A DNA stretch of 10,707 nucleotides from Acidobacteriota bacterium. GTDB lineage: Bacteria; Acidobacteriota; Terriglobia; Terriglobales; Acidobacteriaceae. The notes beneath the pieces were generated by a model. It was given only the letters and a program-made list of their open reading frames with translations, was not told the origin of the DNA and made no database searches. The position numbers and the translations under genes are program-made. Positions 1 through 6,953 of the stretch are shown piece by piece (within the stretch, counting starts at the first letter, position 1; each line of letters begins with the position of its first letter). The stretch lies in contig JAJYSL010000139.1 of assembly GCA_021793595.1 (NCBI GenBank), positions 1-10,707 on the forward strand, given 5' to 3'.

Positions 1-361
1 CGAGGAGCACGTCTTTCGGCAAGGTCAATCCGGCATCGACAAGCAAAGGGTTGATGGCATAATCGCACGCGATGTTCCAGCGCTTGAGGGAGCGATCGGC
101 GCGCCGGGTGTGGTGTTGCAGCGCCGGGTGCATGACCTCGTGAGCCAGGACTCCCGCCAGTTCACCTTGAGATAGTGTCGCGACGAAGTCCGGGTTGTAG
201 AAGAGCGAGACGCCATCGGTTGCCATGGTTTGGATCGATGGCCGCTCCTGCCCTTTCAATCGAAACAGGAGCGAACCGAAAAAGGGATGATCGAGCAGAA
301 GTGCGGTGCGCGCCTTCTGGATTCTGAGAGCGGTGCTGGATTCCTTTGTGATTTGAAGCAT
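1..361 (-). CDS. DUF2201-type putative metallopeptidase, N-terminal part (runs off the window)
   Basis: The minus strand reads open from ATG at 361 to the window edge (120 codons seen, 3' end missing). The protein contains HEVMH (residues 74-78, a zinc-peptidase HExxH motif) followed by RSLKRWNIACDYAIN (91-104). It has the sequence style of the putative metallopeptidase domain that precedes a VWA-like domain in DUF2201 proteins, which often sit beside MoxR-type AAA ATPases. That family assignment is from memory of the family. The first five codons (MLQIT) come from the end of the inserted transposon. Without the insertion the gene would start MKKESS at an ATG overlapping the stop of the upstream gene. 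An in-frame TGA lies three codons upstream of the present ATG and no good ribosome site is visible, so expression after the insertion is doubtful. Activity is inferred only from the motif. Confidence 0.75.
   Translation of the reverse strand, partial: MLQITKESSTALRIQKARTALLLDHPFFGSLLFRLKGQERPSIQTMATDGVSLFYNPDFVATLSQGELAGVLAHEVMHPALQHHTRRADRSLKRWNIACDYAINPLLVDAGLTLPKDVLL
342..346. repeat. Left target-site duplication, TCCTT
   Basis: TCCTT lies directly outside the TGTGA end and is repeated exactly at 10575-10579 outside the other end. A 5-bp duplication is what Tn7-like and related Mu-type transposases make. Confidence 0.9.
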
Positions 362-415
362 AAGTTGTCATCTCTGTAGACATAAGTTGTCATCGATGTA
401 CCTAAAAAGTGGCCA
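347..415 (+). repeat. Transposon left end: terminal repeat and presumed transposase-binding sites
   Basis: The terminal inverted repeat begins TGTGA at 347. Site L1 (358-370, GCATAAGTTGTCA) and site L2 (380-392, ACATAAGTTGTCA) are 22 bp apart and share a 14-bp core, CATAAGTTGTCATC. A weaker third copy may lie at 403-415 (8 of 13 matches). Spacing near 22 bp is typical of TnsB sites in Tn7-like ends. The ATG at 359-361 (minus strand), used as the present start of the flanking metallopeptidase gene, lies inside L1. Confidence 0.82.
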
Positions 416-837
416 TGACGAGCTAAATGTGAGAAACTGCCACGTCATCCAATGCAAATTGGGGCGAAATGCGCCTGGGTGTGCCGCACCATTTGCTCAA
501 AGCAGCCTTTCCGATTTTCGTTGGAGGTTTACTCGCGATCGCGACGACCAGAAGTGCGAAATGCAGCGTAATCTGGCTACCGTGGCCAAATTATGCTCTC
601 ATTCGGAGTGAAGTTCAGTGTCCGGACAGCCGGTTTTGTCCAATTGCCGAAGCCGTAGATCAATGTGAATTGCTCGATGACTGGATTGGGCTGTTTGCGT
701 CAACCGAAGATCATGCCCAGGTAGATCGACAAACACGGGCCGACTTCACACTATTCATTCCGTTACGTAAGAGATCCACTCCCAAAGCAAGCTAGCCCTC
801 AATAAGCGCGAAGATTAGCTGTTCTAGGCTAGATAGG

Positions 838-956
838 ATGTTGAACATGTGATGGGATGTGCGATTGGTTTCTGGATGGCAACTCGCGGTTTGACGATCC
901 GGCCAGAATTGCTGCATTGTCTCTGCCTTGGCAGAGAGATGATCAATATTGAACAT
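838..956. promoter_or_regulatory. Pair of ATGTTGAACAT-like sites upstream of the first Crp/Fnr gene
   Basis: ATGTTGAACAT at 838-848 is a perfect 5-1-5 palindrome. ATATTGAACAT at 946-956 differs at one base. A partial third copy, TGAACATGTG (1006-1015), repeats bases 842-851 and runs into the GTG start at 1013. These could be operator sites for a regulator of the downstream gene. That is inference from position and symmetry only. Confidence 0.3.
920..937. promoter_or_regulatory. 18-bp palindrome, candidate operator
   Basis: TCTCTGCC-TT-GGCAGAGA is perfectly symmetric and lies about 75 bp upstream of the first Crp/Fnr start. No T-run follows, so it does not look like a terminator. A dimeric regulator, possibly the product itself, could bind here. 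Confidence 0.35.
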
Positions 957-1012
957 TCTCGCCGCAGTTTTCGTGCTCGGATGTAGCATTGCTGCAATTG
1001 TGGGGTGAACAT

Positions 1013-1669
1013 GTGGAGAAGCAAAAACGCGTCTTCAATCCGATAGTCTTCCTTTCAACAGAGGGCGCAGGCAGGGAGATAATGTTTTTCCGGAAAGGAC
1101 AGGCGATCTTCGCTCAAGGGGATGCAAGTGACGCAGTGTTCGTTATTCAAACAGGAAGTGTAAGACTCAGCGCAAGATCTCAAGGCGGGAAGGAAGCAAC
1201 GCTCGACATACTGGGCGAAGAGGATTTTGTTGGCAAAGACTCGATTGCGGGTCAGCCGATCCGCACGACGTCCGCCAACGCGCTGACTGACTGTCAACTC
1301 CTGCGAATTGAAAGGAAGGCCATGATCCTCGCGCTTGCTCAGGAAGTGACGTTGTCAAATGTTTTTTGTGCATTCGTGCTGGCGCGGAATATTCGATACC
1401 AGCAGGATTTGGTGGATCAACGGTGCAACCCCAGCGAGAAGAGATTGGCGCGCATTCTCCTGCTATACGCTCATTTTGATGGCCAATCCTCACCGGAGAT
1501 AGTGGTGCAGAACATAAGCCATGCGACTTTGTCGGAGATGGTAGGGACAACGCGCTCTCGGGTCTGTTTTTTTATGAAGAAGTTCAAGGACGCGGGCTTC
1601 ATCGATTACAAACCCAAAGATCAGAAGCTGAGAGTCCGCCGTTCACTCCTTACCTTCTACGCGCAGTAA
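1013..1669 (+). CDS. Crp/Fnr-family transcriptional regulator (first copy)
   Basis: The product is 218 residues with the two-part Crp/Fnr layout. An N-terminal cyclic-nucleotide-type beta barrel covers about 20-105 (FAQGDASDAVFVIQTGSV at 33-50), then a long dimer helix, then a winged helix-turn-helix at about 140-218. The recognition helix region GTTRSRVCFFMKKF (178-191) is well kept. No Fnr-type N-terminal cysteine cluster is visible, so an iron–sulfur oxygen sensor is unlikely; the effector is unknown. I chose GTG at 1013 because GGGGTG sits five bases upstream and the protein then starts like its neighbour at 1952. A TTG at 989 in the same frame is the alternative and would add eight residues. 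It is a paralogue of the genes at 1952 and 6954, sharing LARNIRYQQDLVDQ with the second copy. It has its own upstream palindromes and a 282-bp gap after it, so it is probably a single-gene unit. Confidence 0.88.
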   Translation: MEKQKRVFNPIVFLSTEGAGREIMFFRKGQAIFAQGDASDAVFVIQTGSVRLSARSQGGKEATLDILGEEDFVGKDSIAGQPIRTTSANALTDCQLLRIERKAMILALAQEVTLSNVFCAFVLARNIRYQQDLVDQRCNPSEKRLARILLLYAHFDGQSSPEIVVQNISHATLSEMVGTTRSRVCFFMKKFKDAGFIDYKPKDQKLRVRRSLLTFYAQ

Positions 1670-1889
1670 CGTCGGTTCATCCGATTTCTTGAAGACTGTC
1701 CATCCAAGATGGATAAATGCACCGAGCCATCCGGCCTGCCCTTGTAGCCGCCGGCCACCGAACAGCGCCAATTTTCAGTTAGTTCGCAGGATTATGCCTA
1801 TTGGCGTACCGGCTGAGCGAATTCCCCCGATATGATTCGACCGTGTCAGCCATTGCAAATGGCTGTTTCCTTGCCGATTGTGTGCAAAA

Positions 1890-1907
1890 GTGACCATTCT
1901 TGGTCAC
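1890..1907. promoter_or_regulatory. 18-bp palindrome upstream of the second Crp/Fnr gene
   Basis: GTGACC-ATTCTT-GGTCAC is a perfect 6-6-6 inverted repeat ending 45 bp before the start at 1952. Size and symmetry suit a dimeric Crp/Fnr-type regulator, and autoregulation is plausible. The sequence is not the standard Crp (TGTGA-N6-TCACA) or Fnr (TTGAT-N4-ATCAA) site. The rest of the 1670-1951 gap shows only short weak hairpins (for example TCCATC-CAA-GATGGA at 1699-1713) without T-runs. Confidence 0.45.
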
Positions 1908-1951
1908 CGACATTCTGATAGAAGATTTAGAGTATGATTCCACGCTAGGAG

Positions 1952-2629
1952 ATGTCCTTGAACACTGCAAGTACTCTCGTCAAGAAGAATCGCCAGCTTG
2001 ACCCCAAGATGTTCCTTTCGACCATCGGCGAGGGTCGAAAAGCCGCGAACTTTCTTAAGCAAGAAATAATCTATAGGCAAGGGGATACAGTTGGCCCGAT
2101 CTTCTACATCCAGGAAGGAACGGTCAGGCATACTGTCGTATCCAGGTTTGGCAAGCAAGCGACCTTGGGCGAACTGTGCGAGGGCGCGTTTTTCGGAGAT
2201 GGTGGCCTGGTTGGACAGCCTTTGCGCACGGGCTCTGTGACCGCAATTACAGACTGCAAACTCCTGCAGATTGACAAGGAAGCAATGATGCTTGCGCTTC
2301 ACGATGAACCTGCGTTCTCGGATATGTTCGTGGCATATCTGCTGGCACGGAACATCCGATACCAGCAGGATCTAGTTGACCAACTCTTCGGTTCCAGCGA
2401 GAAGAGACTGGCTCAGGTTCTGCTTTTGCAAGCCCGTTTCGGCGAGGAAGGCGCGCCCGAGACTGTAATTCCCAAAGTCAGTCATGAGACCCTGGCCAAC
2501 ATGGCAGGGACAACCCAGTCGCGCGTCTGTTTTTTCATGGAGAGGTTCAGAAGGTTAGGCTTTCTTGCCTATAGCGGGAGCGGGCTTCGAATTCATAGCT
2601 CTCTCCTCAATCTCGTTCTCCACGACTAG
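1952..2629 (+). CDS. Crp/Fnr-family transcriptional regulator (second copy)
   Basis: The product is 225 residues. It has a sensor barrel at about 30-110 (YRQGDTVGPIFYIQEGTV at 41-58), a dimer helix around 120-145 and a winged helix-turn-helix at about 148-225. VSHETLANMAGTTQSRV (176-192) and FFMERFRRLGF (194-204) form the DNA-binding part. The C-terminus ends LHD, as in many rhizobial and acidobacterial members I recall. No cysteine cluster points to an iron–sulfur sensor. Start choice: ATG at 1952 has AGGAG directly against it, which is too close. A TTG at 1958 in the same frame would be seven bases from that AGGAG and may be the real start. The operator-like palindrome at 1890-1907 lies just upstream. 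Close similarity to the first and third copies suggests duplication within a regulator family, and it lies 211 bp upstream of the kai-type operon on the same strand. Confidence 0.9.
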   Translation: MSLNTASTLVKKNRQLDPKMFLSTIGEGRKAANFLKQEIIYRQGDTVGPIFYIQEGTVRHTVVSRFGKQATLGELCEGAFFGDGGLVGQPLRTGSVTAITDCKLLQIDKEAMMLALHDEPAFSDMFVAYLLARNIRYQQDLVDQLFGSSEKRLAQVLLLQARFGEEGAPETVIPKVSHETLANMAGTTQSRVCFFMERFRRLGFLAYSGSGLRIHSSLLNLVLHD

Positions 2630-2630
2630 T

Positions 2631-2657
2631 CTCTGTTCCCTGGTGTCAAGAACAGAG
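2631..2657. repeat. Inverted repeat just after the second Crp/Fnr gene
   Basis: CTCTGTTC (2631-2638) and GAACAGAG (2650-2657) form an 8-bp stem with an 11-base loop directly after the stop codon. No T-run follows, so it may be a weak or factor-dependent terminator, or an operator for the downstream operon. Confidence 0.35.
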
Positions 2658-2755
2658 CTCTCCAAGCAGGGATGAGTCATGGCTTGCTATTTGCGAGCAC
2701 TATCCACATATTGCTGAGCTGACTGCCGCTTTCGAGAGACTGCGTAGCAAGGGAA

Positions 2756-2786
2756 TTGGCACACAGAATCCCCGTAATGCTAGGAT
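2756..2786 (+). promoter_or_regulatory. Possible promoter of the kaiC-like operon
   Basis: TTGGCA (2756-2761) and TAGGAT (2781-2786) are 19 bases apart, and TGC precedes the second box as an extended -10. The spacing is long, so this is only a candidate. It would start the transcript about 50 bases before the kaiC-like ATG. Confidence 0.3.
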
Positions 2787-2840
2787 ACAAAAGAAGTTTG
2801 CCACAACGAATCAGAAGAACTTGAATTTCGGGAGTCTACT

Positions 2841-4331
2841 ATGCCGCGCGTCAAGCCGAAAGTCGTTCGGACCTCGCTCCCCAAGGCCCCCACAGGAATC
2901 CGAGGACTGGATGAAGTCACAGGCGGAGGCATGCCGAAAGGCCGTGTCACGCTGGTGTGTGGCGGCGCGGGAAGTGGCAAGAGCCTACTCGCAATGGAAT
3001 TTCTGGTGCATGGGGCAGTTCAATACGGTGAGCCCGGCGTCTGCATGGACTTCGAGGAAACCGAGGAGAAGCTGACGGCCAATGTCGCGTCGCTCGGTTT
3101 CGATTTGCGTGATCTTACCAAGCGCAAGAAGCTGTTGGTGGATTACGTTTTCATTGACCGAAGCCAAATTGCCGAAGCTGGAGAATACAACCTCGATGGG
3201 CTGTTCGTTCGCTTGGCCCATGCAGTCAAAGCGATCAAGGCAAAGCGCGTTGTCTTGGACAGCATCGAGGCTCTTTTTGTCGGAATAGCAGACGCGTCGA
3301 TGCTACGCGCAGAACTCCAAAGGCTGTTCCGGTGGCTGGAAGACAACGGACTTACCGCGATTGTTACCGGGGAAGCCGGTACCAACACCCTGACCCGTCA
3401 CGGGCTGGAAGAATACGTCGCCGATTGCGTGATCTCGCTGGACCATCGGGTGACGGAACAGATTTCAACTCGGCGGCTGCGAGTCGTCAAGTACCGGGGC
3501 ACCTCCCACGGCACCGATGAATATCCGTTCCTGATCGATGAAGACGGTTTCTCGGTAGTACCGATCACTTCTCTGGCACTCACTCACAAAGCCCTCACGG
3601 ACCGCGTTTCGACAGGAATTCGCGCTTTGGACGAGATGATGGAAGGCAAAGGGTATTTCCGCGGCAGCAGTGTGCTGGTGACCGGCACGGCGGGGACCGG
3701 GAAGTCGAGTCTGGCAGCGAACTTCTGCAGCGCAGCCTGCGCCCGTGGCGAGCTTTGCCTGTATTTCACGTTTGAAGAGTCTCCCAGCCAGATCCTCCGC
3801 AACATGCGCTCGGTCGGCATCAACCTCGGGCGATGGGTCAAGAAGGACTTGTTGCAGTTCCACGCCATGCGGCCAACCAGCACAGGCCTCGAAGGCCATT
3901 TGGCCGCCATTCACAAATTGATCGCCAAGCTTCGGCCGAGCGTCGTGGTCATCGACCCGATCACGAACCTGATTTCGTCCACCGGAACTTATGACGTCAA
4001 ATCGATGCTTGTGCGCCTGGTCGATTTTCTGAAAGTGGAACAGATCACATCGATGTTTACCAATCTGACATTTGCGGGAGATCCCCAGGAGAGAACCGCG
4101 GCTGCGGTCTCTTCTCTGATGGACACGTGGATTGTGTTGCGGGACAGCAAGCCCAACGGACGGCCGAGGCGCGAGCTTTACGTTCTGAAATCCCGCGGCA
4201 TGGAACATTCTCGCGAGCCCCGTGAGCTCATCGTGAGCAGGAGGGGCCTCGAATTGGGCGTCGTGCTGAAAGATCATACGCTGGGCTCGACCACTGAAGT
4301 TCCAAGTGCAGTCGCGGCCGCAGACCAGTAA
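2841..4331 (+). CDS. kaiC: KaiC-like double RecA-domain ATPase
   Basis: The 496-residue product has two tandem KaiC/RecA domains. Domain 1 has Walker A GGAGSGKS (41-48), the paired glutamates FEE (E72/E73) and Walker B ending at D140. Domain 2 has Walker A GTAGTGKS (282-289), E312/E313 and Walker B VVVID (D372). Length is close to cyanobacterial KaiC (519). S424-S425 aligns with the autophosphorylated S431-T432 pair of Synechococcus KaiC, so phosphorylation is possible. The C-terminus shows no clear KaiA-binding tail, and no kaiA gene is nearby. In cyanobacteria KaiC is the clock ATPase. In other bacteria such proteins act in stress or light signalling with KaiB and a kinase. The start is supported by GGGAG six bases upstream. 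It leads an operon followed by a kaiB-like gene, a kinase and a regulator. Family call is firm; clock function is not shown. Confidence 0.95.
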   Translation: MPRVKPKVVRTSLPKAPTGIRGLDEVTGGGMPKGRVTLVCGGAGSGKSLLAMEFLVHGAVQYGEPGVCMDFEETEEKLTANVASLGFDLRDLTKRKKLLVDYVFIDRSQIAEAGEYNLDGLFVRLAHAVKAIKAKRVVLDSIEALFVGIADASMLRAELQRLFRWLEDNGLTAIVTGEAGTNTLTRHGLEEYVADCVISLDHRVTEQISTRRLRVVKYRGTSHGTDEYPFLIDEDGFSVVPITSLALTHKALTDRVSTGIRALDEMMEGKGYFRGSSVLVTGTAGTGKSSLAANFCSAACARGELCLYFTFEESPSQILRNMRSVGINLGRWVKKDLLQFHAMRPTSTGLEGHLAAIHKLIAKLRPSVVVIDPITNLISSTGTYDVKSMLVRLVDFLKVEQITSMFTNLTFAGDPQERTAAAVSSLMDTWIVLRDSKPNGRPRRELYVLKSRGMEHSREPRELIVSRRGLELGVVLKDHTLGSTTEVPSAVAAADQ

Positions 4332-4366
4332 AATTGGCCCATCTGAACGTGAAGCCGGGTACCGAC

Positions 4367-4708
4367 ATGACGACGAGCACAGGCATCAAAAAGAGTACAG
4401 CAAAGAAGCGCTCCACCAAGACCAGCGGGGGCGACTTTTTCAGGTTGCGGCTTTACATAGCGGGCCAAACCCCTAATTCGGTTGCCGCGATTGCCAACCT
4501 CAAGAAAATCTGCGAAAACAAACTGCAGGGCAAGTACCGTATCGAAGTCGTCGACCTGCTTGTGAAGCCGCAACTGGCCAAGGGCGATCAGATCATCGCC
4601 ATTCCGACCCTGGTGAGAAGGCTCCCACCGCCGGTCAAGAAGATTATCGGGAACCTCTCAAAGACTGAGAGCGTCATCGTGGGGTTGGATCTTCAACCGG
4701 CACGCTGA
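4367..4708 (+). CDS. kaiB: KaiB-like thioredoxin-fold protein
   Basis: The 113-residue product has a basic, low-complexity N-terminal extension (residues 1-22, [20 protein letters not shown]) and then a KaiB domain. The domain starts [20 protein letters not shown] (25-44), continues YRIEVVDLL (57-65) and ends with the family signature [20 protein letters not shown] (79-98). KaiB binds the KaiC ring in cyanobacteria and antagonises its phosphorylation. Here it most likely partners the KaiC-like product encoded directly upstream (35 bases between genes). I chose ATG at 4367; a TTG at 4334 in the same frame would extend the protein by 11 residues and is less likely. The ribosome site is weak, so translation may be coupled to kaiC. 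The extension is unusual beside the roughly 100-residue cyanobacterial KaiB. Confidence 0.92.
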   Translation: MTTSTGIKKSTAKKRSTKTSGGDFFRLRLYIAGQTPNSVAAIANLKKICENKLQGKYRIEVVDLLVKPQLAKGDQIIAIPTLVRRLPPPVKKIIGNLSKTESVIVGLDLQPAR

Positions 4709-4728
4709 AGTAAGGACTCGAATAACCG

Positions 4729-6039
4729 ATGTCCAACAAGCGAGCGCATCCCGATGACCGAGTTCTCAAAAGAGGGTTGCCCGGCAAAACCGGCGCGTCG
4801 CAAGGAATTCCCAAGGAATCTGGACCTTCTCTACGTAGACGGCCGCCGTCCACACCTCCAGATCGGCAGAGAAAGCTCCGCGCCAGGCTGAAGACCGCGG
4901 AGGAAACACTTCGCGCCATACTGTCCGGTGAAGTGGATGCATTGATGGTTGCCGGTCCTCGTGGGGAACAAGTGGTTTCTCTCAAAGGCGGCGAACCGTC
5001 CTATCGCATGCTGGTAGAGGCGATGAGCGAAGGCGCGGCAACCTTGTCGCGGGATGGCGCCATGCTCTACTGCAATCGCAGTTTCGCAGAGTTGATGAAC
5101 AGGCAGCCAGGGAAAATCATTGGAATTGCGGTGCAGTCGCTGGTTGCGGAAACCGAGCGAGACAGATTTGAGACTTTGCTTGCCGACGGTCAGAAGGCGG
5201 TTGCGAAAGGCGAATTCAATCTGCGTGGCGCCGGTGGAAGCCTCATTCCAGTCTATTTGTCTCTTACCCGTTTGCGTGGGTACAAGAGCCAGGCCCTGGG
5301 CATGGTGATAACCGATCTGAGCGAGCAAAAACGCATCCAGGCCGCAGAAATCAAGCAGGCCGAAACGATGCACCGGCTTCTTCTGGAACACACGCTTTCG
5401 GCACAGGAGGAAGAGCGGCGCCGGATCGCGCGTGAATTGCATGACGAAGCCGGCCAGTTGCTGACCGCTCTTTTGGTTGGTCTGCGTACCCTGGAAGACG
5501 TTCGGAAACTGACAGATGTTAAGGTGCAGGGACAAAAGCTACGGGAAATTACCGCCCAGGCCATGGACGAAATTGGCCGGCTTGCCCGCGGGCTTCATCC
5601 AACGGTACTGGACGACCATGGCCTGGGTGTTGCCCTGAACCGGTATGCTACCGAGTACACCAAGACCCACAACATAGCTGTTGATCTCGCACTCGGTGAA
5701 CTGGACTCCAGCAACCTGCCGTCAGCAGTCCAAATAGCGTTATATCGCATTCTTCAGGAAGCCCTCACCAACGTAGCCAGGCATTCCGGTGCCAAGGCGG
5801 TTAGCATTCGATTCGCCCGTTTGGCCACGGCTTTGGAGGTGTCAGTGATCGATGACGGATGTGGCTTCGATGTGAAAGCTGCGGCGGTCTCGTCACAGCG
5901 CCTGGGGATTCAGAGTATGCGAGAGAGAGCGGCGATGCTGGGAGGAACGATCAGTTTCGCTTCCCAGCGCAAGGGGACCAAGATTCTGGTGCAAGTTCCA
6001 CTAGTCAATCAGTTCTTAGTTGGCACGAGGAGCGCCTGA
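4729..6039 (+). CDS. PAS-domain sensor histidine kinase (HisKA_3 / NarX-DegS type)
   Basis: The 436-residue product is soluble, with no membrane segment. Layout: a basic disordered start (1-50); a short helix with SGEVDALMVAGPRGEQVVSL (66-85), a segment I recall before the PAS domain of Kai-linked kinases; a PAS domain (about 91-198); a dimerisation and phosphoacceptor region with IARELHDEAGQ (phosphorylated histidine H238); and a GHKL ATPase domain with N-box QEALTNVARHS (343-353), G1 DDGCGFD (375-381) and G2 around GIQSMRERAAMLGG (393-406). All catalytic boxes are intact. It presumably phosphorylates the response regulator that starts two bases after its stop. The PAS domain could bind a ligand or flavin/haem, but no diagnostic residue was identified. 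Position behind kaiC and kaiB suggests the Kai proteins gate its activity, as SasA is gated in cyanobacteria, although SasA has a KaiB-like sensor rather than PAS. Confidence 0.94.
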   Translation: MSNKRAHPDDRVLKRGLPGKTGASQGIPKESGPSLRRRPPSTPPDRQRKLRARLKTAEETLRAILSGEVDALMVAGPRGEQVVSLKGGEPSYRMLVEAMSEGAATLSRDGAMLYCNRSFAELMNRQPGKIIGIAVQSLVAETERDRFETLLADGQKAVAKGEFNLRGAGGSLIPVYLSLTRLRGYKSQALGMVITDLSEQKRIQAAEIKQAETMHRLLLEHTLSAQEEERRRIARELHDEAGQLLTALLVGLRTLEDVRKLTDVKVQGQKLREITAQAMDEIGRLARGLHPTVLDDHGLGVALNRYATEYTKTHNIAVDLALGELDSSNLPSAVQIALYRILQEALTNVARHSGAKAVSIRFARLATALEVSVIDDGCGFDVKAAAVSSQRLGIQSMRERAAMLGGTISFASQRKGTKILVQVPLVNQFLVGTRSA

Positions 6040-6040
6040 A

Positions 6041-6745
6041 ATGCCGGCGCGGACACGCAAAATCAGAGTCATGATCGCGGATGATCACGCAATTCTCCGC
6101 GCCGGATTGAAGATGCTGGTCAATGCTCAGACCGACATGGAAGTTGTCTCGGAAGCTCCCGATGGAGAGATGGCGGTTCAAACGGCGCAGGAAACGATGC
6201 CAGATGTGGCGTTACTCGATCTCGCCATGCCTCGAGTTGGGGGTATGAAAGCGCTCGAGAAGATGACGCGCGACTGCCACGAAACCCGGGTGCTCGTCCT
6301 CACGATGCACGATGACCCCGCGTACTTGCGATCCGCATTGGCTGCCGGGGCCTCAGGCTACCTGCTGAAAAGGGCGGTGGATTCTGAGCTGCTTGCCGCC
6401 ATACGAGCGGTGCATCGCGGAGGGATCTTTGTGGATCCGCGTCTGGCCAACGTCCTTGTCCAGGAAGTGCTGACGAAGAGAAGCTCAAAAGCGGGCCGTG
6501 CAAGGCCCGTAAACATACTTAGCGACCGTGAATTGCAGGTGCTTAAGCTTGTGGCACAGGGTTACACCACCGCAGAAATCTCAAAACAGATTTTCGTGGG
6601 TGTGAAGACTATCGAGACCTATCGTTCACGATTCGCCGAAAAGCTCGGGCTTCGGGCACGTAGCGATTTGGTTCGTTTTGCCGTGCAGATGGGTCTATTG
6701 ACCCCGGAAACGCTGGAGGGCAAGCCTGGCAGTTCGGCCCGGTAG
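6041..6745 (+). CDS. NarL/FixJ-family response regulator
   Basis: The 234-residue product has a receiver domain (about 8-125) with acidic pair D14/D15, phosphoacceptor D60 in VALLDLAMP, T88 and K110. A LuxR-type helix-turn-helix follows (about 158-220, ILSDRELQVLKLVAQGYTTA onward). It is the expected partner of the histidine kinase just upstream: that stop (6037-6039) and this ATG (6041) are one base apart, implying coupled translation. GAGGAG at 6027-6032 supports this ATG over a longer in-frame start at 6020. It is the last gene of the four-gene kai-type operon and thus the likely transcriptional output. Targets are unknown; the Crp/Fnr genes or host genes are possible. Confidence 0.95.
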   Translation: MPARTRKIRVMIADDHAILRAGLKMLVNAQTDMEVVSEAPDGEMAVQTAQETMPDVALLDLAMPRVGGMKALEKMTRDCHETRVLVLTMHDDPAYLRSALAAGASGYLLKRAVDSELLAAIRAVHRGGIFVDPRLANVLVQEVLTKRSSKAGRARPVNILSDRELQVLKLVAQGYTTAEISKQIFVGVKTIETYRSRFAEKLGLRARSDLVRFAVQMGLLTPETLEGKPGSSAR

Positions 6746-6751
6746 AAATTT

Positions 6752-6768
6752 CGGCTCAAGCCGCTTTT
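6752..6768 (+). terminator. Weak hairpin with short T-run after the response regulator
   Basis: CGGC-TCAA-GCCG followed by CTTTT lies seven bases past the stop at 6745. The stem is only four or five pairs, so this is a weak candidate for the end of the kai-type operon. Confidence 0.3.
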
Positions 6769-6864
6769 CTGCTTCGATAGATAGTACGAATGCTCTTCTT
6801 GTCAGGTTTTTCCCGGACAAGGCTCCTCATTATCAGCAACATCCCCGATACCATGACGATTCCA

Positions 6865-6895
6865 TTTTGCAGCACACTACGTGCAGGCTGCAAAA
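6865..6895. promoter_or_regulatory. 31-bp inverted repeat upstream of the third Crp/Fnr gene
   Basis: TTTTGCAGC (6865-6873) and GCTGCAAAA (6887-6895) are perfect 9-bp arms 13 bases apart, ending 58 bp before the ATG at 6954. It is a plausible operator, placed much as the palindromes before the other two Crp/Fnr genes, but with a different sequence. Confidence 0.4.
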
Positions 6896-6953
6896 GTGTA
6901 ACGTCCCCGTGGGCCAAGATTATAGACCCGTCAGGTGATCGGAGAACAGAGCG

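Larger units (their letters stand above)
416..1012. other. Cargo stretch without a convincing gene
   Basis: About 600 bp between the left end and the first Crp/Fnr gene hold no reading frame with recognisable protein features. The longest plus-strand frame (469-795, 108 codons) has a short hydrophobic stretch near its start but no clear ribosome site, and I doubt it is real. The right half looks regulatory: it has two near-identical sites around TTGAACAT and an 18-bp palindrome, described separately. Confidence 0.5.

Noticed and set aside
162..383. 73-codon minus-strand open frame starting MSTEMTTYASN
   Set aside because: Another frame carries the HEVMH metallopeptidase sequence and stays open to the window edge; this one starts inside the transposon end by chance.
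359..394. Two 14-bp direct repeats as a CRISPR-like array
   Set aside because: Only two copies, 22 bp apart, with an 8-bp gap; they match sites at the other transposon end.
469..795. 108-codon plus-strand open frame as a gene
   Set aside because: No clear ribosome site, no recognisable domain, and composition unlike the neighbouring genes.
3465..4277. 270-codon minus-strand open frame
   Set aside because: It lies wholly inside kaiC, whose motifs on the other strand are unmistakable.
2841..4331. The KaiC-like ATPase as a stand-in for the missing TnsC
   Set aside because: It has two RecA/KaiC domains with KaiC signatures and sits in an operon with kaiB, a kinase and a regulator; TnsC is a single AAA+ ATPase encoded after tnsB.
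4831..5535. 234-codon minus-strand open frame
   Set aside because: Shadow of the histidine kinase gene, which has all its catalytic boxes.
6797..6822. CTTGTC/GACAAG inverted repeat as a terminator
   Set aside because: The T-run lies in the loop, not after the stem.
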